A program made the position numbers and the translations under genes. The notes below the pieces were generated by a model. The model was given only the letters and a program-made list of their open reading frames with translations. It did not search any database and was not told the origin of the DNA. From Escallonia rubra (taxonomy: Eukaryota; Streptophyta; Magnoliopsida; Escalloniales; Escalloniaceae), in contig JAVXUO010001587.1 in NCBI GenBank assembly GCA_033065855.1, forward strand, positions 446,501 through 510,500: a stretch of 64,000 nt of DNA, given 5' to 3'. Shown here one piece after another: positions 33,287-43,356 of this stretch. Each line of letters starts with the position of its first letter. The stretch's first letter is position 1.

Positions 33287-35755
33287 CGTATGCGCCTTAA
33301 CTTACCAAGTGCGCTTTTGGGGTGTCGTCCGGTAAATTCCTTGGGCTTATGGTCTCGAAAAGGGGAATCGAAACTAACCCCGAGAAGATCAAAGCCATCC
33401 AAGAATTGGTTGCTCCTAGGCGCGTCAAGGAAATACAGGTCCTGACAGGGCGAATTACTGCCCTTTGCAGATTCTTGTCTAAGTCAGGCGAGCGTTGTTT
33501 GCCATTCTTCAAAGTGTTGAAGAACATAAAAAATTTTGAATGTACGGATGAATGTCAAACTTCCTTTGACAAACTAAAGGGATATCTTACGTCACCACCT
33601 CTTCTCTTCAAACCCATCCCAGGAGATGATCTTTTTCTTTACTTGGCAGTTACAGAATCCGTTGTAAGTGCAGTTCTAATTCGAGAGCAGGATGGACGGT
33701 AACTACCCATTTATTATGTGAGCAAAGTTCTTCAGGGAGCCGAACAGAGATATCCGAATGCGGAGAAGTTGGCATTCGCTTTGCTAATTGCCGCAAGAAA
33801 GCTTTAGCCGTACTTTTCGTCTCACACGATAATCGTGCTCACTGACAAGCCCCTTAGATGAATATTGCACAAGCCCGACCTTTCAGGTCGTCTCGTTCCC
33901 TGGTCGATAGAATTGGGCGAGTTTGACATCCATTATCGACCGCGACCTTCAATCAAAGGGCAGGCCCTGGCAGATTTCATTGTTGAATGCACTTTCCCCA
34001 TTGAAGACGAGGAGCCTCTCCCTTCTGCCCAACCTGAACAGTTCGCTTGGACACTCTTTGTGGATGGGTCATCAAACGCAAGTGGGAGTGGTGCGGGATT
34101 GATCCTCAATGGGCCAGACGGCCTGACCGTAGAATACGCTCTCCGCTTTGACTTCCAAGCTTCCAACAATGAAGCAGAATACGAAGCTTTGATAGCAGGC
34201 ATGCATCTTGCTCATGCCATGCGCGCAGCGTCACTTCATGCCTTCAGTGATTCAGCGCTTGTTGTAAGCAGATGTCAGGAGAGTACGAAGCAAAAGATCA
34301 AAAAATGGTCAATTATCTGCGTAAGGCGAAAGAAGTAGCCAGCACGTTCACTCTCTTCAAGATCACGCAGATCCGCAGAGAAGACAATACTTCTGCAGAT
34401 GCACTTTCAAGGTTGGCCTCTCTTGATCCATCAGGATTTGGCCGCACCATCCATCTCAAACTTTTGCATGAGCCAAGCATTATGACAAAGGAAATTATGC
34501 AGACGGAGCATAAGCCATCGTGGATTGATCCCATCAAGGCCTACCTTCAGGACGGCACATTGCCTGTCGACCGAAAGCAAGCCAAAAGTATCATTCTGCG
34601 CTCGGCCCGGTATGCTGTGGTAGAAGATGTGTTATATAAACGCTCATTTACGCTACCCTATCTGCGTTGCCTTACCCCCACTGAAGCAGATTACGCGTTA
34701 CGGGAGGTTCATGAAGGCATCTGTGGTCAGCACCTAGGAGGACGCGCGTTGGCACACAAAGTTCTTCGGCAAGGCTACTACTGGCCTACTATGCAGCAGG
34801 ATGCTATGAGTTATACGAAGAAATTTGATGCCTGCTAGCGTTTCTCCTCCATTCCTAGGCAAGCACCAAGCCCTTTGTCAACATTAAGCAGCCCCATACC
34901 CTTCGCGATGTGGGGGATGGACATCCTGGGCCCTTTCCCACTAGCCACTGCTCAACATAAATTTGTAATTGTGGCTATTGATTACTTCACTAAATGGGTA
35001 GAGGCCGAAGCCCTAGCTTCGATCACTGAAAGGAAGTGCAAAGACTTCTTCTGGCGAGCGGTTGTTTGTCGCTTTGGGATTCCGCGTGTGCTAATCACAG
35101 ACAATGGAAAACAGTTCGATAATCCTACCTTTCAAACTTTCTGCACAAACTTATCCATTGAACATCGTTTCACCTCTGTAGCACACCCACAAACCAATGG
35201 GCAGACTGAGGTTACCAATCGCACCCTTCTGCAAGGGATAAAGAAGAAACTTGATGGTGCAAAGGTGCTATGGGTGGACGAGTTGTATAAAATCCTTTGG
35301 GCTTACAATACCACCACGCGGACCCCTACAGGCGAGACCCCTTTTAGTTTATCATTTGGCACAGAGGCATTAATTCCCGTTGAAATTGGGTTACCATCTC
35401 TTCGTCTAACAACATATGACCCAGTCCAGAATGAAGAGGCTATTCGGGAAATCTCGATCTCCTTGATGAGCAGCGCGAACAAGCAGCGATGCGCCTTGCA
35501 GCTTATCAACATCGAGTATCCAAGTTTTATGATCAACGAGTGCGTCCTCAAATCTTCCGCATAGGTGACTTAGTCTTGCACCGCATCGCAAAATCCACAC
35601 CACAAGATGCCATTGGAAAACTAGCGCCAAACTGGGAAGGCCCGTATAAAGTTGTAAAGCTGGGAGGCCCAGGAGCTTATCACTTGGAAAATATGGACGG
35701 CAAAACAATTCCTCATACATGGAATGCCACAAAATTAAGGCGCTACTACACATGA
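33287..35755 (+). pseudogene. Tat-lineage pol: RT end, RNase H, second RNase H, integrase
   Basis: Across stops (near 33,700, 33,804, 33,859 and 34,836) and two frameshifts (about 34,300 and 35,500), the plus strand encodes in order: the end of the reverse transcriptase ([13 protein letters not shown]), the usual gypsy RNase H ([15 protein letters not shown], then a YYVSKVLQGAEQRYP block), an extra RNase H domain (LFVDGSSNASGSGAGLIL, NNEAEYEALIAG, FSDSALVV), and integrase. The extra RNase H is diagnostic of the Tat lineage. The integrase core keeps the Asp-Asp-Glu set (WGMDILGPFP, ITDNGKQFDN, NGQTEVTNR). Its zinc finger has lost a Cys and the following Gln codon is a stop (KFDAC then stop). 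It closes with an IPHTWNATKLRRYYT end. RT catalytic motifs are gone, so the element cannot copy itself. Confidence 0.95.
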
Positions 35756-36290
35756 ACAATACCGGGGGGGGGGGGCATACGCACTCCACACTCGGCCACA
35801 TACTAGATCTTACTCATGCGTAGATCACTTTTGTAAGACTACGGCTTTTCACAACCTAGTTTTCCTTGCATTCTTTACTTAGCGCCATATGGCCGCAGAT
35901 GTACTTTATCTTTATTATGAATGAGAAGAGTTTGCAAGCAAGAATGCGCAAGCACAAAAATAGAACATTGATTGCATTAAAAGTTTGAGTTTACACGTTG
36001 AAGCTCCAAGGTAGCAAAAGAAATTTCAAAAGGCTAAATCTAATAGACAAGGCAATCCTAGTCTAATCATTCTGCTCAGCAGCATCTGTTGGTAACTCCA
36101 TCTCTTGAGAGCGACCTTCAGCCAGAGGCAGTTGCGGCCTTGAAACAGCCATAGACGCTGACCCGGAAGCACCTAAAATGTGGCTCATAGAAGGACTAGT
36201 GAGCGCTCGAGAACTAGCAGCTTTCTTGCGTTCAGCTTCTTCGGCCCGACGCTTAGTTTCTGAAGCAACCTCTCGTGCGAACTTATGCTC
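35756..36290. other. post-pol untranslated region of the Tat element
   Basis: It contains a poly-G run (35,764-35,775) right after the integrase stop and then ordinary non-coding sequence up to the convergent antisense ORF. Confidence 0.6.
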
Positions 36291-38210
36291 CTAGATGCTC
36301 ATGTCAAGCTCAGGATGATCTTTCGAGACATCGGTCTTGCATTCATTATAGCCATGCACAAGTGCCTCTTTGGAGTCACGGAGGCGCTGATCCAAGAAAA
36401 CCTTGGATCTCTTGAATAGTTGCACTGCCTGAAGAGCTACCGACGACTTCTCGGCCTCCAAATCATTAACATGAGTTGATAGTTCGGTATTCTTTGCAGT
36501 CATCCCAGCGTTAGACAACTCTAATCGCTCTACCTTCTTACTCAAGTCTTCAACTTTCTTCTCAGCCTCCCTGCGAAAGTTGTTCTCTATCATTACTTTC
36601 TTCTTCTCCTCGTCTAACACCTTGTCTGCAGCAATCAGCTTCTCTGCGCCAATCTGCACCTGCGCCATAGCCTATACGACAATGAGTTAGAATCAAAACA
36701 ACAAAACTTTCAAAGGAAAGAAAATAGAAGAAATGAGCCTGCGACATTAGCAAATGAACCTGTAACATTAGCAGAACCATCACATTGGCTGTCTATGTGA
36801 CGCTGTAGCCAGACAATGTCTTCCTATCCATGGGAATGATTGCATGGCTAGACCAATCCCATGCCGTGTGGGGAGACTTAAACACTGACTTGTCAACAGA
36901 TACTCCCCAGGCAGGGCGATGCGGGGTGTCAGGACGAACGGATGATGATGTGGCTCTACTCACAGCCCTGCTCGAGATTTTTCGCTTCTTAGAAGTCTCT
37001 TTAGACTTGTCCACGGAAGTCAAGCCCAAAACAAAATTTTCGGTTTGAGTCTCCGTTACCTTTGGTTGAGACCCAGAAACCAAAGCACCAAAATCCAAGT
37101 CTTGCATCTCCTCCTCCTCAAGACCATGTATCGAAGCTAGCTCATCAGGGATTATGTCTCCCAAAACTCCTTGGGCATTGAATAGCGGTGGATCTCCTTG
37201 CGCACGTGACGACATGTTTCCTACATGCAAAACAAAAGTAAGATTACCATTCACGATTAGACAAACTCAAGGTTTGGTAAGAGCTTTACCAGGATCGTTT
37301 TCGCCCTCTTCCTCTTCATCTTCCTCGTCGACAAAGTCTTGAGGCTCAGGAGGAAAGATGATTCCACACTCACAGAGCTGAGCATTATTCAAAGGATATC
37401 TGGATTCTAAAGGCTCAGCCCCCTTAAGCTTCCCAATGTGCTCGAGGTCAGTCTCCGACAAATCCGTTTCTTTTAGTTTATTACAAGCTCTAGTCTCGCA
37501 CTCAGCGAGCCATACGTTACAGACTTCGCTTCTTTGAGACTTAGGCAATTTAACAAACAAAAATCTCTCCTTCCAATGGTGATTGGATAATAGAGGGTGC
37601 GGAAATAGGTTGGCTTCGGCCTTTGGGCGTTGGCTTTGGCCTTTGGGCATCGACTCAAGAAATACCAACCTACTTGCTTAGTTATCGTCGAGATCGTAAA
37701 AAACCATCTGAACATTTTAACCCTAGGATTTAAACCTAGTTTATGGCATTGATAGATGAAGAAACTCATGAAATGCCATGCGTGAGGCGAAAATTGGCCG
37801 GGCGCAAGCCCATAAGCATTCAAAACCTTGATAAAGAAAAGATGAAGAGGAACTCTAAATCCATTGATTAATATGTCCCAATAAACACCGATCTTGTCGA
37901 TTGTGGTCATGTTAGCTGATTCATTCTCATCAGCAAGCCTAAGTTTTATAATCGGCGGAATTTCACAGCGCTCACGTATAAGTTTCAGGTCATAACTACT
38001 CAACCTGCTCCTAAGTGTGTGGGCATCAAAAGGTTTAGGGGACTGAGCACTTTCCCTTAAGACTTCCTTAGCAGGAACTCCCCTCGACTCTTGGAAAGGA
38101 ACTAAGGGAACTCATGTTTCTAAAAATAAAGGATCAAAGGTAGGCTCTATCCTAACACCTTGAATATCAACGATAGGCTCAGAAACATATTCTTCATCCT
38201 CGTTGGACAT
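36291..38210 (-). pseudogene. antisense ORF of the Tat element (putative gypsy-type transposon domain)
   Basis: The ORF runs opposite to pol, starting at an ATG at 38,208-38,210 (MSNEDEEYVSEP). One in-frame TGA near 38,107 and a frameshift near 37,600 break it. The conserved core (about 37,560-37,960) reads GFRVPLHLFFIKVLNAYGLA, then CHKLGLNP and a GWYFLS block. This is the plant domain catalogued as putative gypsy-type transposon (PF04195-like). After an acidic stretch (DEEDEEEEGEND, about 37,310) come a basic linker with KKRKISSRAV and a C-terminal coiled coil (36,291-36,668). Gaps near 36,669-36,792 and 37,255-37,266 may be introns or damage. Antisense ORFs between pol and the 3' LTR are known in Tat-lineage elements such as Grande. 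The function of the product is not known to me. Confidence 0.8.
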
Positions 38211-38660
38211 AATTTTAGATCAAAACAAGAGATTTCAAAGAAAAGTTGGAAACAAGTTTGAAACTTACTTGAAAAAGAAGATGATTTTCAGACTCTACTT
38301 AGAAATCTTCTTCAAATAAAGCTCCAAAGAGGATCTCTCGCACTCTACACTTTGAGAAATGAAATGAGTTGTGAAAAGGGTAAAAGGGTTTGCCCCTTAT
38401 AAAGAAACAACAGACCCATCCAACGGATGAGATCTCATGACCATTGAGTTACCCTGGACACGTGGCACGCATCTAAAAATATGACAGGGGGCAAATTTAC
38501 CTAATTACCCCACGACGACAACTAAAGTAAAACTGAGTAGACGAGCTACTCAAGTCATATCCCCTGCCAAGCAGACGAGCATATCAGACCCCCACCTCTA
38601 CTTTATCCGAGTAGACGAGTTATTGGTCCCAGCCTCTGCAGAACGGGAAAATATTGGACA
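38211..38660. other. Tat element region upstream of the antisense ORF
   Basis: Non-coding. It would hold the promoter of the antisense ORF: on the minus strand a TTATAAGGGG phrase at about 38,391-38,400 could serve as a TATA box. Irregular GAGTAGACGAG words (38,537, 38,610) foreshadow the tandem array. Confidence 0.45.
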
Positions 38661-39220
38661 AAGCCGAGTAGACGAGTCCCTAGAGGACCTCTGCTCGGCC
38701 AAGCCGAGTAGACGAGTCCCTAGTGGACCTCTGCTCGGCCAAGCCGAGTAGACGAGTCCCAATGGACCTCTGCTCGGCCAAGCCGAGTAGACGAGTCCCT
38801 AGAGGACCTCTGCTCGGCCGAGCCGAGTAGACGAGTCCATAATGGACCTCTGCTCGGTTGAGCCGACTAGACGAGTCCCTAGTGGACCTCTGCTCGGCGA
38901 AGCCGAGTAGACGAGTCCCTATTGGACCTCTGCTCGGCCAAGCCCAATAGACGAGTCCCTAAGAGGACCTCTGCTCGGCCAAGCCGAGTAGACGAGTCCC
39001 TATTGGACCTCTGCTCGACTAAGCCGAGTAGACGAGTCCCTAGTGGACCTCTGCTCGGCCAAGCTGAGTAGACGAGTCCATAGTGGACGTATGCTCTGCC
39101 AAGCCGAGTAAACGAGTCCCTAGAGGACCTCTACTCGGACAAGCCGAGTAGACGAGTCCCTATTGGACCTCTGCTCGGCCAAGCCGAGTAGACGAGTCCT
39201 TTAAAGGATTTCATTCGGCC
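38661..39220. repeat. 40-bp tandem repeat, 14 units, each an imperfect hairpin
   Basis: Units begin AAGCCGAGTAGACGAGTCC and recur every 39-41 bases. Within each unit GCCGAGTAGACGAGTCC is followed, after a variable CTAGA/CTATT/ATAGT spacer, by GGACCTCTGCTCGGC. These arms are near-complementary, so each unit can fold on itself. The spacer varies most between units while the arms are conserved. The position just upstream of the 3' LTR fits the known hypervariable arrays of Tat elements. Confidence 0.97.
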
Positions 39221-39245
39221 AAAGTTTCCAAAAAACAATAATTCC

Positions 39246-39269
39246 ATATTCTTCTTAAAAGAAGAATAT
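39246..39269. repeat. perfect 11-bp-arm inverted repeat before the polypurine tract
   Basis: ATATTCTTCTT, two bases, then AAGAAGAATAT. It lies just upstream of the GAATGAGGGGCAAA purine tract (39,271-39,284) that should prime plus-strand synthesis of the Tat element. Confidence 0.9.
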
Positions 39270-39270
39270 A

Positions 39271-39284
39271 GAATGAGGGGCAAA
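39271..39284 (+). promoter_or_regulatory. polypurine tract of the Tat element
   Basis: GAATGAGGGGCAAA immediately precedes the 3' LTR start TGATATGAG. Confidence 0.8.
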
Positions 39285-39333
39285 TGATATGAGTAAAAAA
39301 TATCATTATGACACTTGTCATTTTCTGGAGATG
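39285..39333 (+). mobile_element. 3' LTR of the Tat element, first 49 bases
   Basis: It repeats the start of the 5' LTR (TGATATGAGTA, ATTATGACACTTGTCATTTT) with two substitutions and is then cut by the CACTA terminus at 39,334. Confidence 0.92.
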
Positions 39334-40143
39334 CACTACAAGAAAATTAGGATTTTGCGACGGACTTTTAGCGACGGAAGTAATTCCGTTGGTAAAATGT
39401 CTTTCAGCGACAGATAAACCCGTTTGTAAAATGTCCGTCGTTAAAACATTATAAGCGACAAAAAGTTACCGTCGCTAAAAAGTCCGTCGTTAAATATATC
39501 TTTTGTCGACGGGCTTTTAGTGACGGTGTCATTCCGTCGCTAAAAGTCCTTACATAAAATGCCTGCGTCTTTTTTTCACTCTCCCCGTTTCTCCCTGTCT
39601 CTCACTCTCACCCACTCACCGGCGATATTGGCGTTCTCCCTCTCCGACGACCCACCTCCGGCGACATCACCCCCCCGCCCCCGACGTCGTGCCCCTCCAT
39701 ATCCGCGTGCCACCAACGCTGCGCCATCAATTCCCTCCACTGCCGCGCCACTAAGGCCCTTCATTGCCGCCGCGCCACCAACACTTCCGCCGCCGCACCA
39801 CCTCTCTGTATGTCCATTTGTCCTAATTTTCTTCAGTTCTGATTTATGTCAATTTGCCCTAATTGGAACTTGCCCTAATTTGTTTATGGAATTATGATAT
39901 GTTTCTTATAATTTCAATTATTTTTAATTGCAATTCATTTTGTAACTGATGGAATTAGGTTGTTTAATTGCTGATGGAATTGAGGGAAAAGGGGTGTGAA
40001 TTGAGGGAAAAGGGGTTTGTATTGAGTGTTTGTGTGTGTGTTTTAGGAGTGTACAGGGTGTGTGTTTAAGTGAGTGTGTGTAGCAGTAACAACAGTGGTG
40101 TTGTGTGTGGTGTGTAATGTGCGGCAGCAGTGGTTTTGGCATG
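39334..40143. mobile_element. CACTA (En/Spm) element, left part
   Basis: The end CACTACAAGAAAATTAGG is a standard plant CACTA terminus. About 200 bases of subterminal repeats in both orientations follow (TTTTAGCGACGG, CCGTCGCTAAAA and variants). A CT- and CCG-rich leader (39,556-39,800) and GT-rich sequence lead up to the gag-only element. The frame at 39,559-39,897 is low-complexity and not convincing as a gene. Confidence 0.85.
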
Positions 40144-40148
40144 TGTTT

Positions 40149-41936
40149 TGTAAGACCCCAAATAATATATAATTAATTATTTTAATTCCTGGGCTACTTT
40201 TGAAGTTTTAATAATATTTTAGAATTCCTTTTGAATAAGTAACATATCTTTAGGGGCCTATATAGTAATTTACCAAGTTTAGAGAAATAAAAAGACTAGT
40301 TAGTTTGTGTTTTATCGTTAAATTAAGTCTGATCTTTAGAGAGAGGAAAAGAAAGAGAAAACTAGGGTTTTGGAGGATTGCAATCTTCTGTGCACAATTG
40401 GTAAGATTCTTGAACCCACTTTTGATTATAAGGATGAATTAGATGATATTAGAATTGTGATTGTTAAGATTTTAACGTAAGTGGGTTAATTATAATATCT
40501 AGGTTTTGAGGTTTTCGGAAGCGATCGCAATTTGGTGAAGACTATTATATAAATTTGAGGTAAGGGTTTCATGTACATGTCTGTGTCATTATCGTTATGC
40601 CATCGATTGATTTCGCTTTTTTGATTTTTGGTCAACAATAAATTTATCTTTTGTTAAAAGTATTGGTATTTGTCAAATCTGAATTTTTTTTGTATAATCA
40701 AACCGATAATATCCATCATTAGAATTAATGTTTTCGCCCATCGTTTGTTGTGCCGTTTGCAGTCTAACGTGATCGTTCCCTTCTTTCTTTTTTTTTTATG
40801 GTTCGGCTGCTGCGCGGCTGCTGTGCTCTTGCCTTATATTGGCAGTTGGCAACTGCCAATCATTACAAAAGAAGTCATCAGCTTCTTTTATGAAAAGTTG
40901 CCGTCCAAATGGCGAAAGTGGCTTTGCCACTTGTCAAGTTCTTAATGGTTCACAAAGTTTGTTAACCTTTTTCCCCATATTTAGTTATTTGAAATTTCAG
41001 GAACCAGCTTGAATTCAAGTAATTCCACTTCCATTAAACTCGTCTCTTCGTCCTCTTCGATTCAAGTCTAATATCGAATAGTTTCTGAAATCATTAAGTA
41101 GTCCTTATTGGAATGCAAGTTTTTATACTTTTGCGACTGGTGTATCCGTGAGATACTTTGATTTCCGTTTGACTTCTTTGAATTGAACTAATATTTTAGA
41201 ACATTCACGTGCTTAGGTTAACGTGGTGCCATGACATGATATGGTAATTGCTACCGGTATGCAAACTTTGAACTTAGAACCTTCACGTACTTAGGTTAAC
41301 GTGCTTTACTGTCACGTATTACGTGATTGTATCGTATTCGATTATTAGTTCAATTATTCGAATGTGTTCCTTTAACTTTGACTTTGATTTGATATTTGAT
41401 GGATTGGAATGTCCCGAAGTGGGATTATTGGTCGTGCTAAGATTTTCAATCGTCTTTGCACTTTGTTGTCATATGTTTTGTTGGACTCAGCTATATATTA
41501 TTGGATACCTACGTTGTACTCCGTGGGTGTGTGCGTGTGATCTTTGCTGGGCTTTGTGCTAACTCCCCTTTTCTCCTCCCATTTCAGGTATTTAAGCTGA
41601 GACATCAGTAGAGGAGTTATCTATAAGCATGAGTCAGAATTGTTCTTTAATTATAGACTCTTTTTAGTGACTTGAAAATGAGAACTTGTAACAGTTTGAT
41701 TAAGTAGCTTTTGTTAACCCCAATGTTTGGGAAGTGACTATTGTTATTAAATTTTCGCTGCATTTATTAGACTTTGAGGATAAAAAAAATGCTTTTGATT
41801 TTGGGATACATTTAGAGCTCTGATTATCATTTTGAGGTTATGTTCTTGGTAAAATTCTTTGGGTATTATATTTCTGGTAAGCAGGAATATTTTGAAATAG
41901 TATACGTAGGTCCGCCTCCAGGTCGGGGGCGTGACA
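40149..41936 (+). mobile_element. LTR 1 of the gag-only element (1,788 bp)
   Basis: Starts TGTAAGACCCC and ends GGGGGCGTGACA. It shares almost all bases with LTR 2 and LTR 3; visible differences are scattered substitutions and short indels. A hairpin ATTGGCAGTT-GGC-AACTGCCAAT lies at 40,839-40,861. Frames such as 41,323-41,562 occur in all three LTRs and are not genes. Confidence 0.96.
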
Positions 41937-41940
41937 GATT

Positions 41941-41952
41941 TGGTATCAGAGC
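41941..41952 (+). promoter_or_regulatory. primer-binding site (initiator Met tRNA type), copy 1
   Basis: TGGTATCAGAGC follows LTR 1 after a four-base GATT spacer. It is complementary to the 3' end of plant initiator methionine tRNA, the usual primer of many LTR elements. Confidence 0.92.
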
Positions 41953-42122
41953 ATAGGTTTAAGATTCTGTAGACTCTTTAGACTTAAGCTTTGAATGATT
42001 TGAGATGAACTTTATGATGTTTGAGATATAGTTCTGAGTAGTCTAGTTTTACTATTACTTCTATTTGAAGCGTTTACACAATAAGTTGTGATCTTATAAG
42101 CTTTTTTGCTATCTCAGGAGCT

Positions 42123-43130
42123 ATGCCGCCACGTGCAGCTAGAGGGGGTACTAGAGGTGGTCGTAGGGGTAATGATGTCACTGGGGTCAACGTGGAAGCA
42201 GAAGCCTTTCCTACTCCTTTGACTGCAGATACCATCAAGGCATTCAACCGTTTGAACTGTCCCACGTTTGTTAAGGCGGATAAGCCATAGGATGCGGAGG
42301 CCTGACTGAGCAAGTTAGAGAAGATATTTAAGCTCTTAAACATCACCGATCGTCAGAAAGTGGACCTAGCCATATACCAGTTAGAAAATGAGGCTGACCA
42401 ATGGTGGAAAATGGTCGAGAGAACTTTGAGTGTTGAGGAGGAACAGGCTTTGACTTGGGCACATTTCCAGGAAATATTTCTTACCAAATACTTCCCTAGA
42501 AATGTGAAGGATGATATGGTGGAAGAGTTCTTAAAGTTAGAGCAAGGAGATGATGAAACTGTGAAAGACTACGAGGCTAGATTTGCTAGATTGTCAAGGT
42601 TTGCGACACATGTAATAGATACTGAGGAGAGATGTGCGACACGTTTTAAGAATGGACTAAGGTACGGCATAAGGAAGTTCTTAACCGCTGTAACTTTAGA
42701 AACATATGGTCAAGTCTTGGACAAGGCTCAGAGAGTGTAGAAAGATGTCGAAGAGGGACGTAAGTACTACAAGGAGCAAAGACAGAAGAGAGGCAGAGAA
42801 GAGAATAGCTCAAGGGGCAATGATGTGGTTCAACCCAAGAGTAAGAACAACAACTTAGCTACTAAGGAACCATTTAAAAATACCCAGGAGCCTGTCGAAG
42901 CTTGCAAAACTTGTGGGAAGAACCATAGAGGTGTGTGTTATTGGCAGAGCGGCGCATGTTTTAATTGCCAGCAGCAAGGACATAGGATTCGAGATTGCCC
43001 TCAGCCGCTTAGACCACAATTTAGTCAGGGTAGGGGGACACAGAATCAGCTGCCAGGAAATAATCAAGCTGGAACAACTCGGGCTCGAGCTTATGTCTTG
43101 ACAGAGAAGGATGCCACTATATCTCCATGA
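42123..43130 (+). pseudogene. gag, copy 1 (three in-frame stops)
   Basis: The ATG at 42,123 opens a frame of 335 codons with stops at codon 56 (TAG, 42,288), codon 61 (TGA, 42,303) and codon 206 (TAG, 42,738). The N-terminus is basic (MPPRAARGGTRGGRRG). The middle holds the retrotransposon gag domain (YQLENEADQWWKMVE, FLTKYFPRNVKDDMVEEFLK, VKDYEARFARLSRFA). The C-terminus has a CKTCGKNHRGVC motif followed by a classic zinc knuckle CFNCQQQGHRIRDC. Gag would form the particle that packages element RNA. It ends at 43,130, shortly before the protease stub. Confidence 0.95.
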
Positions 43131-43343
43131 TGTAGTGACAGGTAAATTTTATATAGTTCAGCTAGAACTTATGCTTTGAGTGATGCTTGTTCCTTATTTT
43201 CATAGTCTCTATATATTTGCTCGTGAGCTTTGGTACTCAGTTAGAACCTTTAGGTAGTGGAAACTCTGAGAGTCTGTAGATGTGATTGTGTATCCATATT
43301 CGGTGACTGAGGTGCATAAATTTCGAGGACGAATTTTTTTTTT
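43131..43343 (+). pseudogene. protease stub joined to the pol 3' end
   Basis: After gag the sequence can be read as the very start of a gypsy aspartic protease (DVVTGKF, then ARTYAL and IFAREL). The catalytic DSGAT-type motif is degraded. It then jumps to a tail ending TTTCGAGGACGAA, the usual last phrase before the polypurine tract. The deletion removed RT, RNase H and integrase. Copy 2 (46,316-46,528) has the same junction. Confidence 0.7.
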
Positions 43344-43356
43344 AAGGAGGAGAGAA
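43344..43356 (+). promoter_or_regulatory. polypurine tract, copy 1
   Basis: AAGGAGGAGAGAA directly precedes LTR 2. Confidence 0.9.

Noticed and set aside
38661..39220. Regular 40-bp repeats that look like a CRISPR array
   Set aside because: There are no unique spacers: the units are contiguous, each is a whole palindromic repeat, and the setting is a plant retrotransposon.
41323..41562. Cysteine-rich 79-90 codon ORF repeated three times
   Set aside because: It lies at the same place in each of three LTRs (41,323; 44,526; 47,719) and has no start context or domain. It is a by-product of the duplicated LTR.
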